Source: Brachynemurus nebulosus (Eukaryota; Arthropoda; Insecta; Neuroptera; Myrmeleontidae). From it: DNA of 64,000 nt. The stretch is from positions 46,960,954 to 47,024,953 of the forward strand of contig JAPWDM010000005.1 of the NCBI GenBank assembly GCA_035578155.1. The letters run 5' to 3'. Position numbers and translations under genes: made by a program. Numbering within the stretch: the stretch's first letter is position 1; each line of letters opens with the position of its first letter. Shown here piece by piece: positions 36,990 through 48,995 of this stretch. The notes beneath the pieces were generated by a model that saw nothing but the letters and a program-made list of their open reading frames with translations, did not search any database and had not been told where the DNA came from.

Positions 36990-37612
36990 GAGGGCACCCG
37001 ATAACAGGAAAAAACATTTAATGATGATAATTTCGTAAATTTTTATCACCGGCACTTTTTGTGTAAGTACCTTTCTAATGGGTACTGTCATCAAGTACTA
37101 AAGGAAACCAAGTTTAAATTTAAAGTTATGGACTGTTGCAAGAAATTTTCCGATTCAGAAAGTGAATATTCGAAAAACTAAATATGAAAAATGGCGTTTA
37201 AAAAAAAAGCAGTCAATCGACAATCACGAAAAAAAGAAAAATGAAAAAGTTGATAAAAATATAACCCTCCAGTGACACGTCATAAAATTTTATGGATAAA
37301 ACAACAGAAACAAAGGATAAAAAAACAGATGATTGACGATAATGCCATCATTACAATATGTCATATGACATATGTACGTTTAATAACCAAATTTTTTCTA
37401 GTTCAAAAAAAAAAGAAAAAAAACGAAATACAATATATTTAGAACAAAATATATTTTTTGAACGTGAGTCATGAAAACTTACTTTCTATTCCAAGAGCTG
37501 TTCGGTAGGTATTTTATTCAGAGTTTTATATCGGTTGAAATTCTAATACCAAAATGACTTTGTTTGTTTATTTTCCTTCCTTTCTGAAACCAAAGGAGGA
37601 CACAGACTACTT
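36010..37612. other. AT-rich spacer with a poly-T run
   Basis: Contains a poly-T run of about 28 bases (36960-36988) and the FKFKVMDCCKK-like translated phrase at 37107-37142. The 73-codon frame at 36783-37004 is a translation of the T-rich sequence. Confidence 0.45.
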
Positions 37613-38129
37613 TTTACCTTGACAATTTAACTCATGTGTATCAAGTCCCACAAGAATATTGTAGTTTTTTTACTTTTACCATGAAAAAAACAAGTTAGGA
37701 CAGATTTTTACAGCGAAAAAAATGGTACAAAACATTTCATAGGTCATTTCACTGTAGGTAAACACTATAAAAACGAAACAGAAATTCGTATTGGTAAATG
37801 TAACTGATTTCAGTTCTGATTTCAGAACCATAGTAATAACGTATTAAATAATAATATGATTATACTAATTTTATTTTATTCGTTATATTGTCTTACCGTA
37901 TTACACTTGAGTTTTATATTTTTTCTGAATAAATTTGTGTTTTCGACAACTAGAATTTGTTTCTTAAAACCAATTTAACTCGAAGAACTGTCAACCCAAA
38001 AACGCTACAGCTTCGTTGTCGCGTTTTTGTAAATCGACAGTTGTTCTCGTCAAATTGCTAGGCAACAAATTTTCGTTAGACAAACAAATTTATTCGAAAA
38101 AATACAAATGCCTTGTGTAATAATAAGTG
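37613..38129. repeat. Dispersed 0.5-kb repeat, copy 1
   Basis: Closely similar to 50642-51151 along its length, for example GACAATTTAACTCATGTGTA-TCAAG at the start and AATTGCTAGGCAACAAATTT near the end. Its right half is an inverted repeat: TTTTTTCTGAATAAATTTGT-GTTTT (37920) against AAACAAATTTATTCGAAAAA-A (38082), with AACGCTACAGCTTCGTTGTC-GCGTTTTTG in the centre. No frame is conserved, so it is a non-coding mobile repeat of unknown class. Confidence 0.75.
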
Positions 38130-38310
38130 CAAAAAGTCTAATTTCCGTGGAAAAATGCATTTAAAAAGTTATCTGTCTCGCCTTCAGTCCTCAACTGCTA
38201 GACCAGTCGACTTGCTAGATCAAACAGCTCATAGTGATAGTCGGGGAGACTTTTATCATAGGAAAATATCGACATGAAATTATGAGAGTAATAAAAAGTG
38301 TTGGAATATG

Positions 38311-39021
38311 TTGTCAGGATATCTTTAAAATATATACAAAATATCTACTTAATAAATTTCTAACACTGACTGACTGACTGACTGACTGACTGACAGACAA
38401 CGCTCAGCTTAAACCGTTGGGTTTAGAAGAATGAAATTTTGCACAGAAGTTCCGCATGTAACGTAGGTGAGCACTAAGAAAGGATTTTTGAAAATTCGTC
38501 CCCTAAGTGGGTTTAATAGGGGATGAAAATTTGTATGTAAATTCGTTATTTTTGAAGTTAGTGATATATAAAAATATGTTACTATGGCTATCAAAATAAA
38601 TAATATCTTATTTAATGAATCTTTAATTTTGACTGACAGACAACGCATAACCTAAACTGTTGGGTTTAGAAGGACGAAATTAAGCACAGGAGTTATGAAT
38701 ATTGGCGTTTAGGCTTCTAGGTACTTATAAATAAAAGCCAGTTGTTTCTGGAAATTTATTCCCTAAGGGGTTAGAACAGAAAATGAAAGTTCGTCATTTT
38801 TGAAGTTAGAAACGTGGATATTGATTTAGGTTTTTGAAAAACATTAAAAGTGAACAGAAAGTGAGTACCTAATAAAAAGATGTTGTCGATGGGAAATGCC
38901 ATCGGGCATACGGCTAGTTCTGATATAAAATTTTAACCAATACAACTGGAACTTGTCAGGATATCTCTAAAATATATACAAAATATTTTGATATAAAATT
39001 TTAACCAATACAACTGGAACT
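38311..39021. repeat. 68-bp tandem duplication, one unit split by the Helitron
   Basis: Unit parts TTGTCAGGATATCTTTAAAA-TATATACAAAATA (38311-38343) and TTCTGATATAAAATTTTAAC-CAATACAACTGGAACT (38918-38953) flank the Helitron. The intact unit is at 38953-39021 and differs at about two positions. This gives a precise pre-insertion site. Confidence 0.85.
38344..38917 (+). mobile_element. Complete non-autonomous Helitron
   Basis: 574 bp. The 5' end is TCTACTTAATAAATTTCTAA followed by (ACTG)n. The 3' end has a 6-bp hairpin CGATGG/CCATCG (38887-38892, 38899-38904), nine bases, then CTAG (38914-38917). It lies between A (38343) and T (38918), without target duplication. An unfilled duplicate of the target lies at 38953-39021 and confirms both ends to the base. 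Interior: two copies of a GACTGACAGACAACGC... segment (38386 and 38631), a common architecture. No Rep/helicase is encoded. Confidence 0.9.
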
Positions 39022-39022
39022 G

Positions 39023-41884
39023 AGCTCTTGGTCTATTTTGTTTGTGTTTAGTAGGTCACTGCATTAAAATTGCGGTTTTTTCGGTAAGGATTAATTTCTC
39101 CATATACTGATGAAAAATACAATACTACAGTCTATCGGTAAATTAAAACGAGACAACAGTATATTTTTGTGCCTTTATTAAATTACAAATAATTAATAAA
39201 ATAAAAAAGTTCAAAAGAGAGAGAGATAGCGCTAAGTACCCGAGAGATATAATCGCTAATAATACGACTCTTTTCCTTATTATAATTTTGTACAAAAATA
39301 TAATTAAGCCGCTTGAGTTTTTATTTCATAATGATGATTGAGAAAATAAAGAAATTTTTTTGTGTGTAAGATTATATCTTTAAATGATGCATGTATTAAA
39401 AAAATGGCATTAACTTTTGGATCATTTAACCAAGAAAATTTTGATCGAGTGTGTTTCAGAAGGGCGTAGAGTGTTGTTACAAGGGGGTGGCACGGCGAGG
39501 CAATGTCCCCGAAAATCATTTTACACAAAAGGAACAATTCATCTGATACTAAAACACTTGACAGTTACATAGTTTATCTAAGAAATATAACAAACAGCAT
39601 TAAAGTGGAGCTTGTTTGTGTATTTATTGTCTTTGTCTTTTGTACTAACAGTACATACAATGTTATGTTGTCATTGTTCTTCTATTATTATGTAATAATA
39701 AATACATTAGAAAATACATCGCAAACAAATATTGTGTCAGTATTAGTTGCGGAGTTATTTGCAATGACAACCCTTTTTGCAAATTTAAATTTTACATAAC
39801 AGTAGGCACTCAAAATTCTCGAAATATATATACTTTGAAACTTAAATTGTTGAACCCACGGGATCATTTACATTTTCATTAGAAATTTCCCCTAACATTT
39901 CCGAAAATAATTTAACAAAATCCAAGAAAAACGAAAAATTTTCGTAATAATATTATAACGTAATTACCTAACCTCATAATATATTATGGATTTGATTTCC
40001 AGGCGATTGGTTACGCTTGTAAAAGATTTTTTACAGTTCCCAGAAAACTGTTGTAGACACATTCTCTCCGGAATGTTTATCCTTACTACTTTCTTTATCC
40101 TCCACTCACATCATAAAAAAGTATACTGTAAAAATTATATAAATGAACGTTAGAAAAATAGCAATAAAATAAGTAATTTGTGAAAGCTAGTTTGGGATAA
40201 TCTCAAGATTTATCCTACTGAATTAAAAAATTATTTTACTGCTAATAAAGGTGGTAATACGGGCATATTCTAACAAAATTTCTTGTAAGGCTTTGTAATC
40301 CTAAAAAGAGACAAAAATGAATGGTTAGATCGATCTTGATCAAATTTTTCTTAACCTGCAAAAATGAATAATAAATCAAAACTATCACTCATACATCTGG
40401 AACCTCAAAAAGTGTATGTACCCAACGTAAACAACTGGAAGAATTTTAACTAAATTTTGCTTAAAGAATACTGAGATTGTGGGTTAAATGACCGTGAGGT
40501 CAAATTTGTTCTCCAAAGTGTCAAAAAGGGACCAAAATGAAAGATTATACAACAATTAAATATTGTCCTCCAAATGCCTGGGACTCAATTGAATTAATAA
40601 GAAACTATAAAGAACTGATTTTGCATAGAATTTTGGAAACTAATTTAAAAACAATTTAATCCATAAGTCACTGGGGGGGGGGGGGGGGGGACTATGAGAT
40701 AATTTGTTATAAACTGGGAGTCTAAAATGAAATCAAAATTTTGGAGAAAATCCAAATTATATTCCGTTCCCCCATTTCGTAACTAAATATCTCATTTTAA
40801 ACACCGATGTGTAATTTTACTTTCCTAGAGAAGCAAGAATATACAGAAATTATATATGTCATTAAAATTAAAACTGGTTATAAAACGTAATTATAATAAT
40901 TAATGACAAATATTCCCGAAAATTCTTGTTCAAAATACTATACCAATCTTTTACACCTGTACCACCAGTTGTGTTTAACAACTTATGTTAATTATACCAA
41001 CTACTAGTCACAGTTAATTTTTATTATAAAAGTTTATAGGAAAATTACTACGTGGTCACTGGCGGGAACACTGGACAGAACAGAAAACCCATCGAAATAT
41101 TTATTGTTGCACATTGTGTTCCAGCATAATCCTTTACACACGCTTTACAAGGAACGTGTATAAAATTTAACAAATCTCTAGTAAGTAATTCGACTAATTA
41201 GAAGCTATAATAAACTTAACTATTACAAATTTTCTCAGAATTTTATTTTCTAATGTGGTAAACGTGAGGTCCTAAGATTATCATTTTCAGTTTAAATACG
41301 TTTTACTATTTAGTCAACTAAAATATTTTTATATTCATACAGGCAAACAATACAACATATTTGTATAGTGAATTGCATACTCATGAACAAAGAGTGAAAA
41401 TTAAAAATTTAAAGAAATTTTATTCGTAGCTTTTGCCGTTACAATAGTCTATAATTTTAATATTTAAATGTATGTTGTTTTTTTCGCCTTTTTGTGAAAC
41501 GCTAGAATCTAGAAAAGTAGTAATTGCTCACTTTGTTATTAAACGCTAACACAACTAAATGCCAGTAGCAGTAAATTATGGTTAGAGGTTATGACTGACT
41601 ATTACACAAGTGGTTCTTTCGTTTTGTCAAGTCAAAGAGGTGTACATACATATATACAGTATGATTTTAAAATACAATTCAAGGTTAAGTATGTATAGGT
41701 AGATTTCGAATCAGCTTTTTCCTGGAGATGACAGTAAAAAATCACACACTTTTTAAATTATTAAATCACTTTCAACACTACAAAAAAGTTTTTTTTTTTT
41801 TTTTTTAAAGATTTATTGCATCATAACCACTCGATTTTTTTTTTATTTTCAAAAAAAATCCAAAATTGTTTCCATTAAGCTCGA
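39023..41884. other. AT-rich spacer, nothing certain
   Basis: No gene is certain. The minus-strand frame 39304-39537 contains LYALLKHTRSKFSWLND, faintly like a retroelement RT/RNase H connection, but neighbouring frames do not support it. A run of 18 G lies at 40673-40690. A poly-T run is at 41789-41806. Confidence 0.4.
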
Positions 41885-42330
41885 AAACGCGGGCGGCTAA
41901 AAAAACAAACGGAAATCAAATTTATTCTCTAGTCACTACGATCGGGCACTAACCATTCGGGTTTCGATCTCCGTTCGATCTCTTTCGTACGAGGGTGCGT
42001 ATGTGACTCTACCGATAGACGGGAGTCAACTGACTATGCGATCGTCGTTCATGTTATCTCTCACCATAATAGTGTGGTGGCGTGTTAGTCAGAGTTGTAT
42101 GTTTTTGAGAAAATAACGACACCGAGCATGTACGACTGTGTACCGATTTCATACGAACATAACGGGTGCGTCAATGTAGTACACAGCGTCAACACCATTC
42201 TACATACATACATACACAAGTACGTATGTATGTACATGTGTACTAACAACAGTACGCTCGCTGTGCAGATGATAATGCATAAAACCGCCATTCAAGGTGG
42301 CCTTTTGAAAAGAGAGAGGACGTGATATGT
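41885..42330. promoter_or_regulatory. GC/CpG-richer patch, possible promoter or 5' exon
   Basis: This stretch (for example CTACGATCGGGCACTAACCA, CGATCTCCGTTCGATCTC) is noticeably richer in G+C and in CpG than its surroundings and has no inverted ends or family resemblance within the window. Frames exist on both strands (42085-42291, 42095-42325), which is not evidence for either. A 5' untranslated exon with its promoter is the simplest reading. A GC-richer unknown repeat is the alternative. Confidence 0.3.
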
Positions 42331-42812
42331 GTAGTAAAGTGAAAAATTATATTTATATCGTTTGTCTTTGTTTTTTGGTAATGCCATTTTAATGTTGTTA
42401 TAAATACATAGTATTGTAGTTTTTTAAGTTTCGTATTTTTTTTTGTTTTTGAAGTTGTAACTACTGTGAGTGCGTTTCAATAATTTATTGCTATTGAAAT
42501 GTACCCCCCCCTCCTCCCTAACCCGTTGTTCTCCCGCTAATTTATTGACCGTGTAAATGGACTTTTAGTTGACAATTTGTTAAGTTTATACAATCAAAAT
42601 CAAAAGCTTGGGATCATATTTTCACAAAATTTTACCTTGTTCCTTTTTACCAATGAATAATATATAAGATTACGAGTCGACTTTTCAGTTTTACCTCATC
42701 ATCAGGAAGAATATGCAAGTGAAGATTTTATATTGGGTAATGCAAATCAAGAGCCAGAGATCAGTAAATTTGATCTTAAGTGGTCTTGTTTTTGGAAGTT
42801 TTTAAAAAAATT

Positions 42813-43506
42813 TTAAGGTACCATCACAGTGTGATTCTGCCGAAAAGTAGTCAATTTTCACAATTTTTTTTCGGATGGATAGGATGGGGGAATGGGAATG
42901 AATTTTTTTTTACAATTAATACCACCATTTGACGATACAAAAATTTTTTTTATTTATTCTTTATAATTATTATAATTTTTTGAAAAAGTGTCTTTAAAAA
43001 AGGCCGAAATTCGGTGTCCACGATTGCGGCCGCAGTTTTTATTCGAAAAAAAAAAAGATCAAATAGATTATCAATCTGTAGGTAAGCCGCTATGTTCCTA
43101 TGGGAGCTTATTTTTTTTCTTTGAAATTTGAAAAAATGGCAGCGATTTGAATAAAAAGTACAAAATTTTTTAGTTTTCCGTGTGAAAAAATAGGAAGATT
43201 TCAAAGGAAAAAAAAGCTTCCATAGGAATATAGCGGCTTACCTACAGGTTGATAATTTATTTGATTTTTTTTTTTCGGATAAACCAAATTCGGACCAAAT
43301 TTCGGCCATTTTTTAAGACACTTTTTTCAAAAAAATATAATAATTATACAAAATAAATAAATAAAAAAATATTTTTGTATTGTCAAATAGTGGTATCAAT
43401 CAAAAAAAAAAAAAAAAATTCATCCCCATTCCCCCAACCTATCCGTCCGAAAAAATGTTGAAAACTGACTACTTTTCGGCAGAATCACACTGTGATGGTA
43501 TCTTAA
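42813..43506. mobile_element. TTAA-flanked 0.7-kb foldback
   Basis: 686 bp (42817-43502). Ends GGTACCATCACAGTGTGATT and, reversed, GATACCATCACAGTGTGATT, each beside TTAA. The two arms of about 330 bases are nearly inverse throughout and meet near 43160. Both 80-codon frames (42950-43204, 43380-43622) are within the arms. Confidence 0.8.
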
Positions 43507-43984
43507 TAACAATACTTGGCAGATCTCGACAGTTTTTTTATATTTTCATAAGAATCTTGATCTTTTCCTCGATATACTTAATCGATAATTTTACTTTAAA
43601 AAGGATAGTTTGGGCTTTCTAAAATCCTATTGTCAAGACATATCGAGGACTAAAGTGAAAATTATTGTTTTTTACTTAACCATAAATAATTCTAAAGTAA
43701 TGATCGTAGGCAGAGCCGATTCGAGGACGGTGTAAATGATGCATCCGCACCAAGCCCTGCACCGCTGATCGATTTTGTAAAACCAAAACGTAATGTGAAG
43801 TTTGAAAAGCGATAGTGATTTATTTAAAGAAGTCAGAATTTATTGTGGTTTTTTGCATTCGAGAATCATAATTTTATAAATATCTATTACAATATTTATT
43901 TAAAATATAAAAATTATTTGAACTGTATCTAAATTTTGTGACTATTATGAAAATTAGGAATATCAACAAAGTAGTAATGTTGTA

Positions 43985-44124
43985 GCTATTTTACACCAAA
44001 AATAGTAACGCTAAAACTGTCCTGTACCAAAAGTAGTAAGCTTACAACGGTTCTGTACTATCAAAGTAGTAAGGTTACAGCGATTCTGTACCAAAAGTAG
44101 TAAAATTACAGCGGCTCTATACCA
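43985..44124 (+). repeat. Minisatellite, ~35-bp unit (left part)
   Basis: Four units of CTGTACCAAAAGTAGTAAGG-TTACAGCGGTT type. The array is broken by the GGGGAAGG element and resumes at 45016-45050. It is the inverse of the array at 5352-5458. Confidence 0.8.
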
Positions 44125-45012
44125 TAAGCGCTTTTATATCGTTGTATCGAATGTTTTTGTCAGATAGTGTGTATACCGAGATTAACCGAAGTGTCGTTTA
44201 ATGTCATAGTTAAGCGCCATCAAATTTTTTTGTTGGTTTTGTTAAAAATTTTGAGGATAAATATTTTGTGACTAGTCACAAACATTTTTATTTGCAATCT
44301 GTTTGGTACGACCGCATTATGTTATCATCATTTGACTTTTAATGTAGAAAGAGGTAGACGTGTATCGGCTTTCATTTTAAAATTATTCTAATTTAAAAAA
44401 ATTAAGTCTTTTTTGGCAAAGTGGGTAGGTGCAATGCGGATAGACAAAAAAGAAGCGTGTTAATGGAAAAAACTGTTGGAAGGGGTAAAAAATTAAAAAA
44501 TCTTTTTACGATGGAATGGAGGAAAAAGCTTAAAATTAATATTCCTACCTTGTTTGTGGTGATTTTGATGTGGAACCACCTGAAGTAATATACTCCAATA
44601 TGGAGATTGTAAAGCAAGTTATAAATGTATTGAACATAACTATTATAAATTTATTAATTTTCTCTTTTTTTCAATTGCTTTTTACTTAATTATTACTATT
44701 GTTAAGTTCTATATAGTTATGAAAGTTTTTATTAAAAAAATAATAACAGAATTTAAATACATAATGTACTTATCCGCTTTGCCCAAAGGGGGTTACCCGT
44801 TTTAGGATACGGGCAAAGCGGGTTTTTGCAGAGGTTTTGTATTTTTTTTTATTAAAAATAAATCTCGTATAAAAATTTCTTACAGGATGTTTCATTTTAA
44901 AGTTCGATAGCTATTCTATCTGATAATATAAAAAAGATCTGCTTATCGAAGTCAAAAGCCACTTTCTTGGGCGTTCAATCTTAGTTTACCCGCTTTGGGC
45001 TACCTTCCCCTA
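44125..45012 (-). mobile_element. GGGGAAGG element, copy 2 (left end truncated)
   Basis: Inverse of the copy at 21247. The right end CGCTTTGGGCTACCTTCCCC (to 45010) with TA (45011-45012) is intact; the other end begins about 25 bases inside the expected terminus (AAGCGCTTTTATATCG, 44125) and abuts the minisatellite. The minus-strand 71-codon frame 44402-44617, ending CLSALHLPTLPKKT, is the counterpart of a frame in copy 1 (ending CLPALPIPGLPKKT). Confidence 0.75.
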
Positions 45013-46092
45013 ATAAGATCACGGCGATTCTATACCAAAAGTAGTAAGAGTCGCAAGTTAACTTTGCACTGGCCTCCGCTTTTGGTCGGACCGGTTCCGA
45101 TCGCAGGAAGGCTTTTAAGCCAGAAAATCAAAATTATAAGTACGCTCTACAAATGTATACAAATGTATGATACACATCATTCTAAAAAATTTTGGAAAAT
45201 ATTTTTTCGCTTTTTTTCGTTGATTATCTTTTAAAAAAATTATCCAGCAAAGAAAAATTTTTGAATCCCAGTATCAAAAAGTAGACTCTTCAAGCTTTCA
45301 AACATTCATGACTGACTGATATCACTGTCAGACTATTTTTGATTGAGATGCAGCCTTTTGAAAAAATAGTAATCATTTTCAAAATTCTTTACGTTCCTTT
45401 TTGATGGGTACATTCAAATTAAATCAAATGAATAAAGATCCAAGGCATCCAAATCTCACAAGAATTATACAAGGTGATAATTAAACATGTGTATAGAATT
45501 GTTTCATTTCAATTAATAAAGAAACAAAATTCAATAAAACTTTCATAATCACAATCCTTTATATAACTTTACCGCCACCCACTAGTGAGTTAGTTCAATC
45601 ATAATCAGGGAAATAATTCACTTTTACATCACAGAGATGTGTTAATATAATTTAAAATTAGAGAGAAAAAGATAGCACACATCACGTAAGATAAAATCTT
45701 GTGTAGGTGTTGACAGTCATAATGGGAAAATTGAATGAAAGTAACTAACTGACTTTGTTTAAATTGAGAAATAGAAATTCTTAATTTGTTTTTATTTTAT
45801 AATTAAAAGTAAACAACTTCCACTTTCAAAACATTTTCTCCCATAGTTATATATTATTGTTTACAAAGATTATATCATTAATGGACAGTTCAAATCCGTT
45901 AAGGGAAGAAATATGTATACTTTAATACTGTCGAAAATAAACACAATTTCGGCAATTTTTTTTTTTTTTAACAAAGAAAAAATTAATCTATATTTTGTGG
46001 TTTGAAATTCTATATACTACCTGTCTTCCAATGTCTTCCATCATATTTTTTTTTGTTTCAGTATATAAAAATGGCGGTTACAGGAGCCTTTT
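45013..46092. other. Remainder of the minisatellite, then AT-rich spacer
   Basis: One further minisatellite unit (45016-45050). After that nothing was recognised. Confidence 0.45.
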
Positions 46093-46853
46093 ATGAGAGC
46101 TAGGGATTGTAAATTTACCGACTTTTTCATTTACCGGTAATTCGGTAAATTTTTTTAGCAAAACCGGTTTATCGGTAATTTACCGGTATTTTTTAAAACA
46201 CGTAAAATGTAAGAATAAATATTAGAAAAAAATAAAATAAAAACGTAAAATTATTTTATTAAGATAATTATATACACTATACAAAATAAGAAAAATTATG
46301 TAAAAAAAAAATTGTATCTGTTTGATTTTACGACTGGTAGGTATCTACAGCTTCGTTCACAGAAATATACCGCCCATTGTTATTGTTTATTCAAAAAATA
46401 GTTTTAAATCTTGTTAAATAATCATAAAATATGAATCAATTATAATATATATCTACCGGTAATAAAAATTTACTTACCGCTTCTAACAATATAATCATTT
46501 AACGTAATGTTTAATTATTTTGAAAAACGTATAGCTGAGTACAGCTGATTTAAATAATATGTAAGTAAATACAAACAGGACGCTTTATTGCTAAATATGC
46601 ATTTTAAAACTGACCATTGTATTGTGCGATTTTATTGTATCATAGAATAGTTTATTATGGATACCCTGTAAGGGGTAATTTGATTGTGTACATTTACGTT
46701 CAATAAACTTGATCATTCTTCTATGAAATAAAATGAACTTATAAAAATTTTCAGATATATTGTTTTAAATTTATCGAATTACCGGTAAAAAATCAGCGAT
46801 TTACCGGTAAATCGGTAAACCGGTTTACCGGTATTACAATCCCTAATGAGAGC
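46093..46853. mobile_element. hAT MITE with ACCGG-rich ends and perfect TSD
   Basis: 745 bp (46101-46845). Ends TAGGGATTGTAAATTTACCG and, reversed, TAGGGATTGTAATACCGGTA. Perfect 8-bp target duplication ATGAGAGC (46093-46100, 46846-46853). The outer 110 bases of each side carry several (T)TTACCGGTAA or ACCGGT motifs, probably binding sites for the hAT transposase. No transposase frame. Confidence 0.92.
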
Positions 46854-48340
46854 GTGTCACTTCACAAGTTCCTAAATGGCGGGCATTCTAGCAGCCGTAA
46901 TTATTAATTAAAAAATTTTAAAATAAATTTTCCAGGTTAATAATATAATGTAGAATGTAAAAATAATTTTAAAAAAAGTTACAAATTGACGAATTTGTTC
47001 GAATTTAAAAAAAAAATAAATTTTCATGAAATTCTCGTGTATTTTTGTATTACAAAAAATATTTTAGTCCGGATATTAAGATGTTAGTTTGGTTCATAAA
47101 AAAGGTAATAAAGGTATAAATTTCAAAAAAATCGGTCGAGTAGTTCTTGAGTGAGAGTTTTCGTCAATTTTAAAAATGTAGTTCGGAGAAAAACGTGTTT
47201 AAAATTTCGGTATGTAATAACAAAATCGAAATTACTTCGGCACACAATGGGATATATATAGGTATGTTTATTTATTTAAGTTTATTTCGTTCTAAAGGTA
47301 TGTCTCCCCTTAAGCAAACACACAGTCGAGACTGATGGGTAATATCCATGAATTGATACAAGCGTACAATTTATTTGAAATAGTTTTTTCCGGGACAGGG
47401 CAAGCGCATCGGGTAGTAAAAGTTAATAAATTATATTCTAATGTTAGAAAAATTTTGTGCGTATCTTCTTCGGGACTTTTGTAGGTACACTATATTACGA
47501 TTCGAGATCGAATGACGATTGTTCGGATCGGAGAATTTCGTTCGTAATTAATGTGTGCCGCATTCAATAATTGACGAACTGGATGCCAGAATATACCTAC
47601 TTTAACTATCTTTAAATGTGATGAGTTTTCAAGTGCATCAATAATCATTAGTATTGTTCGCAGCATGTTATCGACTTGCCAATGTAAGTGTTAAACGAAA
47701 CTGTCACTCGTAAAACAGGTAATATATTTAAACACAATTGTAGAGAACACAGGGTGGCATTTGTTGTAAGCAATAAAATAATTGAACTTTTTAAAAGTTT
47801 ATGATCACTAATAACACCCACTCGAAAGGTCATACCATTTTAATATAGATAAAGTATACAAGCATATACTCCTTCCACCTATTCAGATTTCATTTCATCC
47901 ACTTTTCAAAGGTAGGATATGTGCTAGGGAGAACAAAGCAATTGAACATAAGTAGTTATGCGATGAATCTTTTGAGAGTTTCCATTTTTATTACAATCAA
48001 ATTGTTGATTTAAATAAAAAATTACTTTAATAAGAGTTATAGAGGGAGAGAAAAAATATCGAATATTTAGTGTGCAGTACTACGTTGAAGTATTCTACCC
48101 ATGCTTATCCCCCTGTAGCCTTTCTAGAAATCTATTTATAATCCTTATCTACTGAAATTTAAGAAACTGGTTTTCTCTGGTGACAACAACGTTATGGAAA
48201 ACTATTTTTGGCCAAATAGTTTTTGAAATCATTTTTTTTCCAAATTTCTTAAAACATATGTCAAAACTGATTAATTTTTCATAGCAAATTTATTTTTTGT
48301 GTATTTATTTATTTTTCGTAGTGAATTTTTTTATTTACAA
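46854..48340. other. AT-rich spacer, nothing recognised
   Basis: No gene is recognised. The 61-codon minus-strand frame at 47648-47833 has no support. Confidence 0.5.
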
Positions 48341-48360
48341 AAAGATTAAAATGTAATACA

Positions 48361-48500
48361 TATCGCGCGTACTCTGTCTCAACCTCGTATCTGAAAAGTC
48401 CCAATTTTTGGAGACACAAAAAAAAAACGTATTTAAATCTGTGATTTCATCATTATGAACTTAAGATTTATGCTAATTACACCCTTTGATGTTGGCTACC

Positions 48501-48588
<88 letters not shown>

Positions 48589-48690
48589 CAATATTTAATG
48601 TTTTTTGTGTGTCCTAAAACATGCAGTTTTTGATATACGAGGTTGAGAAAGAGTACGCGCGATATGTGTCTATATATATGTAGAGGCCTA
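48361..48690. repeat. ACCCCTGTCGCAGC-family distal part with (TA)n
   Basis: TATCGCGCGTACTCTGTCTC-AACC at 48361 to TTAAGATTTATGCTAATTAC at 48462-48481 matches the distal part of the repeat at 29710-29825. A (TA)n tract (48503-48585) follows. An inverse of the first ~30 bases lies at 48636-48668. The 106-codon frame across the tract is spurious. Confidence 0.7.
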
Positions 48691-48995
48691 GTACACTTGT
48701 CTACTTTATGTAATTCATTATAATCAATCACAATTAGGTACTTAGATTTTATGCGACATGTCTCCCATCTTTGTTGACAAAATTTCACATTTACCATTCA
48801 ATGAATTATTTCTATTTAAAAAGCTAGAAAATATAATTTACTGAGAAGAGTACACTACTACAAGAGCTACACTGAAAATGCAAATACTAACGCAGATTGC
48901 ATTTCTCGTAAATCTTAAGTCAGTAAGAGCAATAAAATTTTATAAGTCAGTCTTAAACTGAAATAAAATATTTGAAACTGTTATACGGGTATATA

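Noticed and set aside
39304..39537. LYALLKHTRSKFSWLND on the minus strand as a retroelement pol fragment
   Set aside because: Only about 17 residues are suggestive, catalytic motifs are absent, and adjoining sequence in any frame does not continue the similarity.
42679..42705. Minus-strand CTGATGA ... GAAA as a hammerhead
   Set aside because: The two boxes are present but the intervening 12 bases form at most two base pairs, so stem II is missing.
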